The notes beneath the pieces are model-generated. The model searched no databases and had not been told where the DNA came from. It saw only the letters and a program-made list of their open reading frames with translations. DNA of 64,000 nucleotides, taken from Zobellia nedashkovskayae (GTDB lineage: Bacteria > Bacteroidota > Bacteroidia > Flavobacteriales > Flavobacteriaceae). A program made the position numbers and the translations under genes. The stretch lies in assembly GCF_015330125.1 (NCBI RefSeq), contig NZ_JADDXR010000002.1, positions 4,724,685-4,788,684 on the forward strand, given 5' to 3'. Shown here in pieces: positions 27,212 to 38,100 of the stretch; position 1 is the stretch's first letter, and the number at the start of each line of letters is the position of its first letter.

Positions 27212-27691
27212 ATGGAAAGTACACTAACAAAACACGAAAGAAATTTAGCCGCAATGGTGCACGCTTCTTCTTTTTCAAAATTCTTTATTCCTTTCGGAAA
27301 TTTTATTATTCCGTTGGTATTATGGATTGCTAATAAAAAGGATTCTGCACTTGTAGACTATTCAGGAAAACAGGTTTTAAACTTTCAGATTAGCCTTCTA
27401 CTCTACTCTATTGTTTTGGGAATCATTAGTATACCATTCTTTGTTGGTTTCTTTCCTGATTTTTTAGATAGCAGTTTATTTGGCCTAAACCACTTGAACG
27501 ATTATAATAATCTAAACATTGACTTTAGTGAAGCATTTAAATTTAGTTCTTGGTTATTTCCGTTAGGTGTTGCCGGTCTAGCTCATGGTGCTTTGTTTGT
27601 TGTGAATGTAGTTTACACTATTCTAGCGGTCATTAAAACTAACGAAGGCCAAGAGTTTTCTTATCCGATTACTATAAAGTTTTTGAAATAA
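27212..27691 (+). CDS. DUF4870 membrane protein
   Basis: 159 residues with about three hydrophobic segments (around 25-40, 58-80 and 108-135). The motif HASSFSKFFIPFGNFIIPLVLW near the start and DYSGKQVLNFQIS are the DUF4870 (formerly Tic20-like) signature. Inner-membrane protein of unknown function. Its TAA overlaps the ATG of the next gene by one base, so the two are translationally coupled. Confidence 0.9.
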   Translation: MESTLTKHERNLAAMVHASSFSKFFIPFGNFIIPLVLWIANKKDSALVDYSGKQVLNFQISLLLYSIVLGIISIPFFVGFFPDFLDSSLFGLNHLNDYNNLNIDFSEAFKFSSWLFPLGVAGLAHGALFVVNVVYTILAVIKTNEGQEFSYPITIKFLK

Positions 27692-28143
27692 TGAGGTCAA
27701 CTACCGCCATAATCGTACTTATTTTCTTTTCCAACTTTTGTAAGATGGCAGCACAATCTGCTACCGAGGAGCAATTAAAGGAAACGATTACCAAGTTAGA
27801 TGCAGAATACTTTGAAGCGTATAACACCTGTAATATGGAAAAGCAATCAGAAATGTATGCCGAAGATTTAGAATTCTATCATGATAAGGGAGGCTTAATG
27901 ACATCAAAACAAGATTTACTTGAAAGCTTAAAAAAGAATATTTGTGGTAAAGTAACAAGAGAGTTAGTTGAAGGTAGTATTGAAGTTTATCCTATAAACG
28001 GATTTGGCGCGGTAGAAATAGGATTGCACAAATTTCATAACAACCAAGAGCCGGATGCCATTTCAAAACCGGGAAAATTTATAATGATATGGAAAAAAAC
28101 AGATTCCATTTGGAAGATCACGAGGGTCATCAGCCTTCATTAA
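27691..28143 (+). CDS. Secreted NTF2/SnoaL-like (DUF4440-type) protein
   Basis: 150 residues: signal peptide (1-20, ending KMAAQS) and a cone-shaped NTF2-like domain, with the helix LKETITKLDAEYFEAYNTCN, EMYAEDLEFYHDKGG and the final strands IMIWKKTDSIWKITRVISLH. Such domains bind small ligands or act as simple enzymes; no specific activity can be read. Probably periplasmic. Coupled to the DUF4870 gene by a one-base overlap. Confidence 0.85.
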   Translation: MRSTTAIIVLIFFSNFCKMAAQSATEEQLKETITKLDAEYFEAYNTCNMEKQSEMYAEDLEFYHDKGGLMTSKQDLLESLKKNICGKVTRELVEGSIEVYPINGFGAVEIGLHKFHNNQEPDAISKPGKFIMIWKKTDSIWKITRVISLH

Positions 28144-28358
28144 TATAAAAAAAGGTGCTCATCACACCCCAGTCAAAAAGGAGTTTATTCATCAATCAAT
28201 TTACTCAAAATTTACAACAGGGCCTCACTAATCACGGGGCAGTAACCTAAGCGGATTTGCAGTAGAGAAAAACGAACAATCACACTATGCAGAGTACCAT
28301 TTATGAACAGACACGTTCCCCCAATTTAAAGGAACTGCATAAAAAGAAAAAAGAAATT

Positions 28359-28688
28359 ATGAATGTAGAAAATACAAAAGCACAAATGCGCAAGGGCGTT
28401 TTGGAGTATTGTATTCTGTCTATCTTAAATGGGAAAGACAAATACGCTTCTGAAATACTCGCAACGCTAAAAGATGCGAAAATGCTTGTAGTAGAGGGCA
28501 CAATTTACCCTTTGTTAACTCGCTTAAAAAATGCAGGTCTACTCAGCTACCGCTGGGAAGAATCAACCTCTGGTCCCCCAAGAAAATATTACGCATTAAC
28601 AGAAACCGGTAAACTTTTTCTAAAAGAACTGGACAGTACTTGGGATGAGCTAAGAACAGCAACTAATTTGGTAACCAACAACAAATAA
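28359..28688 (+). CDS. PadR-family transcriptional regulator
   Basis: Start set at the ATG at 28359, giving 109 residues, the usual length, and beginning MNVENTKAQMRKGVLEYCIL; it follows an AAAAAGAAAAAAGAAATT stretch. The frame is open 24 codons further up, but that part is not family-like. Winged-helix PadR pattern: LSILNGKDKYASEILATL, VVEGTIYPLLTRLKNAGLL, SGPPRKYYALTETGK. First gene of the PadR-PspC-GIN cluster conserved in Bacteroidota, presumably repressing the two membrane genes that follow. Confidence 0.92.
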   Translation: MNVENTKAQMRKGVLEYCILSILNGKDKYASEILATLKDAKMLVVEGTIYPLLTRLKNAGLLSYRWEESTSGPPRKYYALTETGKLFLKELDSTWDELRTATNLVTNNK

Positions 28689-28750
28689 ACCTAAAAAACT
28701 ACTTTGTAACTTCATAACTACTATGCGTTTACAGAGAAAAAACGACTAAA

Positions 28751-30601
28751 ATGAACAAAACTATAAACATTAATCTAGCAAATATGCTCTTCCATATGGA
28801 TGAAGATGCATATAACAAAATGCAGCGCTATTTAGAGTCCGTGAAGCGCTCTTTTGCCAATACACCGGGCAGTGACGAAATACTTGCAGATATTGAGGCA
28901 CGTATAGCAGAACTGTTTCATGAGAAGCTTGATAACGAACGCCAGGTTATTACCCAAAAACAGGTAGACGAGGTTATAGCTATCATGGGACAGCCAGAAG
29001 ATTATATGGTTGATGAAGATATATTTGAGGATGAGCCTAACACAGGTAGAACACATTCTGAGCAAAGAAAATCTAAGAAACTGTACCGCGATACGGAGCA
29101 AAAGTATGTTGCGGGTGTTTCTTCTGGTTTGGCACATTACTTTAATATAGACCCACTCTGGATTCGTTTAATATGGGTGCTTTTAACCATTGGTTCTTCG
29201 GGTGGTTTTATTTTAATCTACGGCTTACTGTGGTTATTGATTCCTGAGGCTACTACTACTTCGCAAAAATTAGATATGCGGGGGGAGGACATCAACATCA
29301 GCAATATAGAACGTAAGGTCAAGGAAGGCTTTGATGATGTTGCCCAAAAAATTAAAAGCGTTGATTATGAAGATGTAGGTAATAAAGTAAAAAGCGGAGG
29401 CAAATCCTTTTTTGATACCCTAGGAGATATTATCATGTTCTTCTTTAAAGTGTTTGGAAAGTTCATTGGTGTGCTCTTAATCATTATTGGAGCTTCTACT
29501 ATTATTGGTCTTTTTATAGGCATGATAACCGTGGGTATTTCAGATGTGGTTCAGATACCTGGTCTAAATATGTACAATATAGTAGATGCAAGCAACATGC
29601 CCATTTGGTTGGTATCCATACTAGGTTTCTTTGCTATAGGTATTCCTTTTTTCTTTCTCCTTTATTTAGGGTTGAAAATTTTGGTGAACAATTTAAAGTC
29701 TATTGGTAGCATTGCTAAGTTCTCGTTATTGGGTCTTTGGCTGATATCTATTATTATGCTAATTGTCTTTGGCATTAAACAAGCTTCTGCACGGGCGTTT
29801 TCTGAATCTACCGTAAATACTGAAAATTTGTATTTCCAACCATTAACGGATACATTAGAAATTAATTTAGAATCCTATGACCGTAAATTCCGTAACAAAC
29901 GTAAAGTTGAAATGCGCAACGGACTTACAATTACCAGAAATGCCGCAGGCGAAGAGGTTATGGTTATGGACGAGGTTAGTATCTATATTGAAAAATCAAG
30001 AGATAGTTTAACCAAGATTGAGATTATCAAAGAATCTGACGGTCCTTCTTTTGATGTTGCTGAAAATTATGCGGAAGCAATAAATTATAATTACAAGGTG
30101 GAAAACAACATTCTCTATCTTCAGGATTTCTTAACCACTGCACGGAAGCATAAAATGATGAATCAGGAAGTTCGTGTAAATCTCTATATCCCCGTAGGTA
30201 CTGTTATTAATTATGTAAGTGATAGTGGTTATCGTTGCTGGCGCTTTCATATTGAAAATGATAGAAACCTAGACGCTTGCGAAATGGGAGGTTTTATATG
30301 GAAGATGGGTCCTGATGGCGAATTAAAATGCCAAGAGTGTCCTGAGATTATCGAAGAGGATGATAATGATGACGATAACAACGGGAGGAATAAAATAAGA
30401 ATAGATGAAAACGGAATTGATATTGACATTCAAGAAGACGGTGAATCTATAAAAATGAAAATAGGTAAAGATGGCGTTCATATAAATTCTAATGAGGACG
30501 ATACTGATGGTCAAAATAGAATAAATATAGACGAAAATGGCATTGATATAGATATTGATGATAACCGTTCAGAACCAGATGACACCAATTATAAAACCTA
30601 A
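28751..30601 (+). CDS. PspC-domain multipass membrane protein with C-terminal acidic repeats
   Basis: 616 residues. The N-terminal helical part (1-90) contains EDAYNKMQRYLESVKRSF and a conserved ADIEARIAELF. A PspC domain follows (about 103-158: KLYRDTEQKYVAGVSSGLAH and IYGLLWLLIPEA). Three to four more membrane helices lie at about 225-260, 280-315 and 325-345, then a soluble domain with a CRWRF-like segment and CQECPE. The last 70 residues are very acidic and hold two copies of a repeat with core IDENGIDIDI. PspC links to envelope stress in enterics; the role here is probably envelope-related. Between padR and the GIN gene. Confidence 0.9.
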   Translation: MNKTININLANMLFHMDEDAYNKMQRYLESVKRSFANTPGSDEILADIEARIAELFHEKLDNERQVITQKQVDEVIAIMGQPEDYMVDEDIFEDEPNTGRTHSEQRKSKKLYRDTEQKYVAGVSSGLAHYFNIDPLWIRLIWVLLTIGSSGGFILIYGLLWLLIPEATTTSQKLDMRGEDINISNIERKVKEGFDDVAQKIKSVDYEDVGNKVKSGGKSFFDTLGDIIMFFFKVFGKFIGVLLIIIGASTIIGLFIGMITVGISDVVQIPGLNMYNIVDASNMPIWLVSILGFFAIGIPFFFLLYLGLKILVNNLKSIGSIAKFSLLGLWLISIIMLIVFGIKQASARAFSESTVNTENLYFQPLTDTLEINLESYDRKFRNKRKVEMRNGLTITRNAAGEEVMVMDEVSIYIEKSRDSLTKIEIIKESDGPSFDVAENYAEAINYNYKVENNILYLQDFLTTARKHKMMNQEVRVNLYIPVGTVINYVSDSGYRCWRFHIENDRNLDACEMGGFIWKMGPDGELKCQECPEIIEEDDNDDDNNGRNKIRIDENGIDIDIQEDGESIKMKIGKDGVHINSNEDDTDGQNRINIDENGIDIDIDDNRSEPDDTNYKT

Positions 30602-30720
30602 TTTTTAATAAAGTTTGGCCAGTGCAATCAATTCAGTATCAAAATATGACGTTTGAGTCTGAAAATCTGGTAAAGACGCAACCAATAGTTCAATTTTACA
30701 TCAATCTTAAAACAACAATC

Positions 30721-31452
30721 ATGACAACTTTAATTCGTATTGCAATTGCATTTTTAGTAGCACTGTTTTTATCTTCCTGTGGTTTTGACGTCAATATTGG
30801 CGACTTTGGCTCCGGTGAAAAAGGTAATGGAACCGTAGTAACGGACGATAGAGCCATAACAGATGAGTTCACAAAAGTATCTTCATCCGAAGGTCTTACA
30901 GTGTATGTAACTCAGGCCAATGAATTTAATATTAAAGTAGAGGCCGATGAAAACATAATTGACCTCATTGCTACGGATATTAAGAACGGAAAATTACGTA
31001 TACACGCAAAGCAGAATATTGGCAGGGCTACCAAGAAAGTTTACGTTTCACTTCCTGTAGTTTCCAATTTAAGTGCATCAAGCGGATCACAACTGCGTGT
31101 TGAAAACACTATAGAAAGTGATGATCTTGAAATAGATGGTAGTAGTGGTGCACAAATAGATGTTGAAGTAGTTACAGATGCTCTTGAAATAGACGCCAGT
31201 AGTGGTGCAAGTCTTACAATATCCGGTAAAACCAATCGTGCAAATGTAGACGTAAGCAGCGGTGGTAATATCAATGCAAAAACACTTTTAACCAAAACCT
31301 GTACGGCAGATGCCAGTAGTGGTGGGAATATGAAAATTCAAGTTTCCGAAACCCTCGTAGCAGATGCCAGTAGTGGCGGGAACGTAGCCTATACCGGTAA
31401 TGCTAACGTAAAAACTAAAAAATCTGTTTCGGGTAGCGTACACAAATATTAA
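30721..31452 (+). CDS. GIN-domain (DUF2807) lipoprotein
   Basis: With the ATG at 30721 the product has 243 residues and a lipobox LSSC (Cys20 or so); an open extension to 30622 lacks a signal peptide. The mature protein is a head-GIN (DUF2807) beta-helix: EFTKVSSSEGLTVYVTQAN, then six evenly spaced rungs carrying SSG (SASSGSQL, DGSSGAQI, DASSGASL, DVSSGGNI, DASSGGNM, DASSGGNV). Surface or periplasmic; function unknown. Third gene of the PadR-PspC-GIN cluster and closed by a terminator. Confidence 0.9.
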   Translation: MTTLIRIAIAFLVALFLSSCGFDVNIGDFGSGEKGNGTVVTDDRAITDEFTKVSSSEGLTVYVTQANEFNIKVEADENIIDLIATDIKNGKLRIHAKQNIGRATKKVYVSLPVVSNLSASSGSQLRVENTIESDDLEIDGSSGAQIDVEVVTDALEIDASSGASLTISGKTNRANVDVSSGGNINAKTLLTKTCTADASSGGNMKIQVSETLVADASSGGNVAYTGNANVKTKKSVSGSVHKY

Positions 31453-31478
31453 AATCAAAAAACGAACAATCCTGAATG

Positions 31479-31509
31479 CAAGCTGTCGAATTTTCGGCAG
31501 CTTGTTTTT
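31479..31509 (+). terminator. Terminator after the PadR-PspC-GIN cluster
   Basis: CAAGCTGTCGAA pairs with TTCGGCAGCTTG (one G-T pair) around TT, followed by five T residues. Confidence 0.8.
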
Positions 31510-31614
31510 GGTTTAAGTCGGTAGAAGTGTTAATCTTTTCTGCTTTCCGAAAAAAAGCTCAGAGAAAAGCGCAAACCCTTTTTCTCTTTTTATATTAGTG
31601 GAAACAATTGGAAC

Positions 31615-32625
31615 ATGCAGTTAGATTTAAAAAAATACGTTTTAGCCTTAAAACATACCTTTAGTATCTCCCGTGAATCTCACGATTTTCAAAACACTTT
31701 AATCGTTAGTCTTTCTTTAGACGGACAAACAGGTTATGGAGAAACCACATCTAACCCTTACTACAATATTACCGTAGAAAGTATGATGGCGGAAATTGAA
31801 ACCATCAGAAAAGAAATAGAAGCTTTTCACATAGATCATCCTGAAAATTTTCATGCTTTTTTGACAAGTAAAAAGCTGTCTAATTTTGCTATCTGTGCAT
31901 TAGATCTTGCTGCTTGGGACCTTTTTGGTAAACTGCAAGGAAAGCCCCTTTATGATATTTGGGGAACAGGAAATACCTCTTACCCAATAACAAATTACAC
32001 TATAGGCATTGCTCCTGTTGAAAAAATGGTGGAGAAAATGAAAGAAATGCCATGGCCTATTTACAAAATAAAATTAGGCACGGATGATGATGTTGCTATT
32101 GTTAGAGCGCTGCGAGAACATACTGATGCTGTTTTTAGAATAGATGCCAACTGTGCATGGTCTGCGAGTGAAACCATTGCAAATGCCCCATTATTAAAAG
32201 AATTAGGTGTTGAATTTCTTGAGCAACCGTTGAAAGCTAATGATTGGGAAGGCATGGAAAAAGTTATGCACCACAGTGTACTGCCTGTTATTGCAGATGA
32301 AAGCTGTATTGTAGAGAGTGATGTTCAAAAATGTGCGCTTCACTATTCTGGTATTAATATAAAATTGACTAAATGTGGTGGTATTACCCCTGCCCTACGC
32401 ATGATTGCGGAGGCCAAAGAAATGGGAATGAAAGTAATGATTGGTTGTATGACAGAATCTACCGTAGGTATTTCTGCCATTGCACAATTGGTTCCACAAC
32501 TGGACTATGTTGATATGGACGGCCCATTGTTGCTTAAAGGTGATATTGCCGATGGCGTAAAAATATTGCCAGACGGAAAACTGATTTTTTCAAAACTGAA
32601 TGGTACAGGAGTAAGTTTAAGATAA
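31615..32625 (+). CDS. Dipeptide epimerase (enolase superfamily), L-Ala-D/L-Glu epimerase-like
   Basis: 336 residues. Enolase-superfamily barrel with all catalytic and metal residues of the MLE subgroup: KxK in YKIKLG, metal ligands in RIDANCAW (Asp), FLEQPL (Glu) and IADESC (Asp), and the second base in IKLTKCGG (Lys). The capping domain includes GYGETTSNPYYN. These enzymes epimerise L-Ala-D-Glu and similar dipeptides from peptidoglycan recycling. Cytoplasmic. The stop overlaps the start of the aminotransferase gene by one base, so they form a coupled pair. Confidence 0.92.
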   Translation: MQLDLKKYVLALKHTFSISRESHDFQNTLIVSLSLDGQTGYGETTSNPYYNITVESMMAEIETIRKEIEAFHIDHPENFHAFLTSKKLSNFAICALDLAAWDLFGKLQGKPLYDIWGTGNTSYPITNYTIGIAPVEKMVEKMKEMPWPIYKIKLGTDDDVAIVRALREHTDAVFRIDANCAWSASETIANAPLLKELGVEFLEQPLKANDWEGMEKVMHHSVLPVIADESCIVESDVQKCALHYSGINIKLTKCGGITPALRMIAEAKEMGMKVMIGCMTESTVGISAIAQLVPQLDYVDMDGPLLLKGDIADGVKILPDGKLIFSKLNGTGVSLR

Positions 32626-33668
32626 TGAACCATTATATTGATACATTCCCGGGCAGAAAGATTACGCTAAACGGAGTTCCCCATCTTTATTTTGGTGGTA
32701 CTTCGTATTTAGGTCTCCAAACCGATGGAGATTTTCAGAAATTATTTATTAGTAATATTAAGAAATATGGCACCAATTACGGAGCCTCAAGAAAATCTAA
32801 TATTCGTCTGTCCGTCTTTGATGAGGCTGAATCCTATTTGGCGAAAATAGTGGGTAGTGAAGCCTGTATCACTTTATCATCCGGGTACTTGGTGGGTCAG
32901 TTTTTGGCACAAGTACTCAATACCAAAGAGCATCAGTTTTTTTATGCACCGAATACGCATTCTGCGCTTTATCAATCTAAAATAAAATCGTATACCACTT
33001 TTGCATCATTGAATATTGCCGTTCGCGAGCATTTAGAATCTAGCAAATCTGCGCCTGTTGTTTTTTTAGATAGTATAGATTTCTCCGGTTGCAATTATCC
33101 CGATTTTGAAGCTTTAAAAATTCTTCCGCTAGAAGATATTATTTTGGTTGTAGATGACTCTCACGGGTTGGGTATTATTGGCGAAAATGGTGGAGGCGTT
33201 TATTCTATTTTAGCAAAATTAAAAATCAAGGAACTCATTGTCTGCGGGTCATTGGGCAAAGGTTTTGGTATTCAGGCAGGTGCTGTTTTTGGCACAAAAG
33301 AGCGTATTCACTTCCTTACTGAAACTCCTTTTTTTGGAGGTGCCAGCCCTGCAACTCCAGCGGCCATGGCAACTCTTGTTGAAGCAGATGTCATTTATGA
33401 ACTCAAAAGAAAACGACTGCAACGTAATATGGATTTATTTTTTGGCAATCTTAAAAAACGAAAAGCATTTCATTTTATGAAAGGGCATCCTGCCTATACG
33501 TTTTCTGACGTGCAGTTGACGGAGTATCTTGAAGCAAACCGTATAATTGTCACCAGCTTTCCCTATCCTGATAAAAGTTCTCCGCTTATGAGTAGAATTG
33601 TATTGAGTGCAGCGCATAAAAAAAAGGATATTGAGCACGTTTTACATTGCATCAATATCCTCCCTTAG
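32625..33668 (+). CDS. PLP-dependent alpha-oxoamine synthase-like aminotransferase
   Basis: 347 residues, fold type I. Similar to the BioF/KBL group: YFGGTSYLGLQTD near the start, NYGASRKSNIRLSVFDEAE, LSSGYLVGQF, the PLP-binding Asp in VVDDSHGLGIIGENGGG and the Schiff-base Lys in VCGSLGKGFGIQAGA. It is shorter than BioF (about 385), so a distinct subfamily; reaction unknown. Translationally coupled to the dipeptide epimerase, which suggests use of an amino acid released from peptides. Convergent with the susD gene, 18 bases away. Confidence 0.87.
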   Translation: MNHYIDTFPGRKITLNGVPHLYFGGTSYLGLQTDGDFQKLFISNIKKYGTNYGASRKSNIRLSVFDEAESYLAKIVGSEACITLSSGYLVGQFLAQVLNTKEHQFFYAPNTHSALYQSKIKSYTTFASLNIAVREHLESSKSAPVVFLDSIDFSGCNYPDFEALKILPLEDIILVVDDSHGLGIIGENGGGVYSILAKLKIKELIVCGSLGKGFGIQAGAVFGTKERIHFLTETPFFGGASPATPAAMATLVEADVIYELKRKRLQRNMDLFFGNLKKRKAFHFMKGHPAYTFSDVQLTEYLEANRIIVTSFPYPDKSSPLMSRIVLSAAHKKKDIEHVLHCINILP

Positions 33669-33686
33669 AACTTAACATCTAGAGGT

Positions 33687-35195
33687 TTAGTCTCTATCCC
33701 ACCAAACTGGGTCACCAATTCCTTTGGTTACCGCTTCTACCTGTTCTCCGTTTCTGGTTTGTTCAGAAGTTGGGTACTGAGCTCTTCTCACCCATTGTCC
33801 ATTTAGAACTTCATTATGACCTACAGGCAGTTCCAATCCTATAAAAACATTAGGGTCAAAATCATATCTTCTTAGATCCACGAACGATTCCGGGTTTAGA
33901 AAAGTGGCAATAAACTTCTCTCTCATAATCAAAGCCATCGTTAAATTATCTGCTCCTACAGCAATGGAAGCATCACTTAAGTAAGCTGCCTTGTCCGTTG
34001 ACAAAACACCAAGCTTATCCATGTTTGCCCCTATTCCTTCTAAATATGCATTGTAAGCATCTGTAGAAGTACCAACAGATGCAGCATCTCCTCCATTTTG
34101 AAGAAACAATGCTTCAGCCTCCATAAACTTTAATTCAGAATAACTGCCCAAAATTATGGGAGCACTCTGGGAAGAATAAAAATTATCAGCTCCTAAATCA
34201 GTATTAGCGCTTATATTATCTTCTTCTTCGGTTTCTGCTAATTTATAACTGCCAGCACCACCATTTAGACCTCCAAGATATTCTGTGTCGTCTTCACCTA
34301 TTGTGGTAATCAAAGGTAGACGTGGATCCAGGTCTATGGAAGCAAATGGAATAGATGTACCATCCATAAGACTCACTAATTGATCAGATAACAATACAGA
34401 AAAGTTACCCGTGTTATTAGGAAGTACTACTCCTGAGTTCCATGGATTGAAATTTCTTTCGTTGTACACTAATTGAAAATCATCTTCATTGCCAGAAAAA
34501 CTATTGGACACACTACTCAAAACACCTTCAATAGCTAGGTTTTGGTCAACCTCAGAAAGATGCAATGCATACTTTGCTTTCAGAAAATAAGCAGCTTTGA
34601 CCCACTTTGAAGTGTCACCACTATAAATCAAATCGTCTTCACCTATTGAAAACCCTGAGCTATCCGAAGCTTCTAAAAAAGTTATTGCCTCGCTCAACAA
34701 AGCATTTATCTGACCATAAACACTCTCTTGTGAGTCATACGAAGGTCTAAAATTTGCTTCACCCTCTAGGGCCGTTGAAAAAGGAACATCTCCCCATTGA
34801 TCCGTAGCAAGTCCTAAATTAAATGCTTGCAAAACTTTTGCTATACCTATATAATGGCTTGCTTCATTATTCTCTGCAATAGCAACTACTTGATCTAAAT
34901 CCGCCAAGGCCTGTAAATAGATATTACTCCACCCGCCAGTTATCTGCACTTCTTCTTGAGTATCTGCACCGGGCTCAAAATACGAGGCCAGTTGTTGTGA
35001 ATATTGACAGATACTTAAAGCGATGCTATAATGTGCGGAAGAAGAATTATAAATTGCCGTAGGCAATAGATCAGCTTCTGTGACATTTTCAGGAAGCTCT
35101 TTATTAGGGTCGACGTTATCGCCCAAATAATCATCGCAACTCACCAAAAGGCTAGTCGCTACCGTAATTGAAAAAATATATTTAAAAACTTTCAT
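33687..35195 (-). CDS. SusD/RagB-like outer-membrane lipoprotein (SusD-like_2 type)
   Basis: 502 residues with lipobox SLLVSC (Cys20) and a mature start DDYLGDNVDPNKELPENVT typical of the SusD-like_2 group (PF12771), which differs from classical SusD. Helical TPR-like part in the first half, with WSNIYLQALADLDQVV, and a C-terminal RREKFIATFLNPESFVDLRR-like block (here MREKFIATFLNPESFVDLRR). It forms the surface lid over the SusC pore; ligand unknown, as no degrading enzyme is adjacent. Starts 4 bases after susC. Confidence 0.92.
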   Translation of the reverse strand: MKVFKYIFSITVATSLLVSCDDYLGDNVDPNKELPENVTEADLLPTAIYNSSSAHYSIALSICQYSQQLASYFEPGADTQEEVQITGGWSNIYLQALADLDQVVAIAENNEASHYIGIAKVLQAFNLGLATDQWGDVPFSTALEGEANFRPSYDSQESVYGQINALLSEAITFLEASDSSGFSIGEDDLIYSGDTSKWVKAAYFLKAKYALHLSEVDQNLAIEGVLSSVSNSFSGNEDDFQLVYNERNFNPWNSGVVLPNNTGNFSVLLSDQLVSLMDGTSIPFASIDLDPRLPLITTIGEDDTEYLGGLNGGAGSYKLAETEEEDNISANTDLGADNFYSSQSAPIILGSYSELKFMEAEALFLQNGGDAASVGTSTDAYNAYLEGIGANMDKLGVLSTDKAAYLSDASIAVGADNLTMALIMREKFIATFLNPESFVDLRRYDFDPNVFIGLELPVGHNEVLNGQWVRRAQYPTSEQTRNGEQVEAVTKGIGDPVWWDRD

Positions 35196-35199
35196 CTTT

Positions 35200-38100
35200 C
35201 TAGAAATTAAGGTTTAGACCAAATATGAACGACTTTGTATTAGGTATGTTTAGACCGGTAAAACCGTAGGCATTTGTACCTGCACTAAACTGGCTACCTT
35301 CTGGATCATACCCTCTAAATGGTGTATCTAACCATAGATTGGTTCCTGTAAAACTGAAACCCATAGTCGTAAATGGGGTGTTCTTTATTAGGTTGGAAGG
35401 AAGGTCATAAGATAAAGTAACATTTCTCAATCGCCACCACGATGCATCTTGAACTAAGATTTCAGAAGCACGATTGTAAACCGCAGAATTTCTGTAATAG
35501 TTCTCATCTATAAAAACTGGAATATTGTTTGGAGATCCATCTGCTAAAACACCATCTAAAACTGTCGTTGCATCTCTAAACTCAGTAATTTGCAACACGC
35601 CGTTTCTAATACCATTTCGTTGACCGGAATCATACAATTCACCACCTTCTTTTCTCTCAATTAAAAATGATAATGCCAAACCTTTATATTTTAGCGTACT
35701 GCTTATACTTCCTAACCAGTCCGGCAATGCACTACCTACTTTTACCCTATCAGAAGGGTTATTAGCAACAATAGACGGAAAACCATCTTCACCAATTAGC
35801 CTACTACCATTTTCGTGCTTCTCCCATACATAACCAAAAAGGTCACCAGGTGCACCACCTACTTCTAGCTTAGAGATAACCCCAGGAAAACCACTATCTG
35901 CAAAAATAATCTCATCTACACCGTTTGGTAACGAAATAACTTCTGCGTCTACTTTAGACCAGTTTAATGTAACGTCCCATTTAAAATTATCTGTTTTAAT
36001 CGGTACAATGTTAACCAATGCCTCAAGTCCTCTATTCTCAATTTCTCCAGCATTTAGAACGAAAGTATCGTACCCAGAAGATTGAGCAACCGGAACAGGT
36101 AAAATCTGATCCTTACTGTTTTGCTTGTAGTATGTGAAATCAATTCCAAAACGATTGTTGAAAAATTTGAATTCTCCACCAAATTCTACAGAAGCCGTTC
36201 TTTCCGGTTTTAAAGTACTTGATCCACCAGAACTATCTCTAGAAAGACCGTCTACTGTTCCAAATGGGAAATTGGATGGCTGATCATAATAAATACCTAC
36301 ATATGCAGATGCATCCTTACCAACCTCAGCATACGATGCTCTGAACTTAGCAAAAGTCAAGAAATCTGGTAAGCTACCGGCATCTTGAAGTGACTGTGAA
36401 AGAACATAACTTAAATTAAATGACGGGTAGAAGAAACTTCTATTTTCTTTTGGCAAGGTAGATGACCAATCGTTTCTACCGGTTACGTTCAAGAACAAGG
36501 TGTTCTTATATTCTAGTCTAAAGTCTCCAAATAGACCAACAACTTTACGTTCTGTACCACCTATATCTTCAAAAAAGTTATTGGCTTGACCAAACGCCGT
36601 CAGATTATCCGGATCAAGACCTTCTGCTCTTGTGGTTAATCTTCTGCTTTTAGTACTGGATACTTGGTTACCTACTAGTAAGGAACCTGATAAATCTTCA
36701 CTAAAATCCTTTGAAAGAGTTACAAATAAATTGGATGTTAGCTCATTGTAATTCAAACCTTCATCTACAATAAAACCATTTGTTGCGGAACCAGGATCAA
36801 TATCTGGCGGTACGAACCTAAGTCGTGAATCATGATAGTTATCTACACCCAATTGATATTGTACCTGAGCCCAATCATTAAACTGATAATTGAATTTAGT
36901 GTTTGCTAAAATTCTATTTACTTTACTATCTAAATAACTTACTTCGGCAAAATAACGTGGGTTGTCCACTACCCCAGCCGTATAGTTTTTTTCATCTCCG
37001 TTCGGTAATATGTAATCGTTTACGTCTATCGTAGGCGACCAATAAGATAGCGAACTCATAACCGACTTATCTCCACCATTTGGTAACCTACCATCAGAAA
37101 CGATGTAGGATATAGATGGTTCTACGGTAAATTTATCTGTAATGTTAATTGAACCTGAAAGCTTTAATGATGTTCTATCAAAATATGTATTAGGCACTAA
37201 ACCTTCATCATCAGAACGAGAAACAGAACCAAAATAAGTATAGTTTTCACCACCACCACTTACGTTCAAAGAATTATTCGTTGTAAATGCTTTATTAAAA
37301 AAGTTCTTGAAATTATCATAGTTCTTATCATTAGGACCGTATTCTGGGCCTAACGTCCAGAAACCAAAACTATTTCCGTCTGCAAAATCATAACCGTCTG
37401 GGGCATTATTATTAGAAGTTGAAATAATTTCACCACCTCTACCTTCTCTCCATTTGGTTTGAACATCAGGAGTTTTATTTACTTCTTGCCAACCAATGCT
37501 TGTTCTAAGGTTAAACTTTGTTTCTCCATTCTTTCCTTTTTTGGTTGTAATCACTACAACACCATTTGCAGCTCTTACCCCATATAATGCAGTTGCAGCA
37601 GGACCTTTAAGAATAGAAACACTTTCTATATCGTTAGGATTTAAATCAGCGCCTCTATTGGTAAAAGAAAATTGCTCAGAGGAAGAAGGCGCATTAGAAC
37701 CTGTACTGGGTAAAAGATTACCTGTTGAGGCTTCATTACTAATAGGTATACCATCTACAACAAATAACGGTTGGTTGTTTGCCGATGGATTCAAAGAGGT
37801 AATACCTCTTATTATAATACTGGAACCTGCTCCAGCTGCACCACTACTGGCATTAATATTTACACCGGCCACTTTACCTTGTATGCCACTTAACACGTCT
37901 CCGTTGTTATCGCGGTTAAGTTCTTCTGACCCAATTTCTTGAATAGCATACCCAACGGAACGCTTTTCTTTCTTAATACCTAATGCAGTTACCACAACCT
38001 CATTTAACTGTTGGGCATCTTCTTCAAGAACTACATTAATTGTTTGATTAGCACCAATTGTAACGGTCTTACTTTTCATTCCTATGTATGAAAAGTTGAG

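Noticed and set aside
37496..37942. 148-codon frame antisense to susC
   Set aside because: Mirror of the conserved plug domain; explained by codon bias of the real gene.
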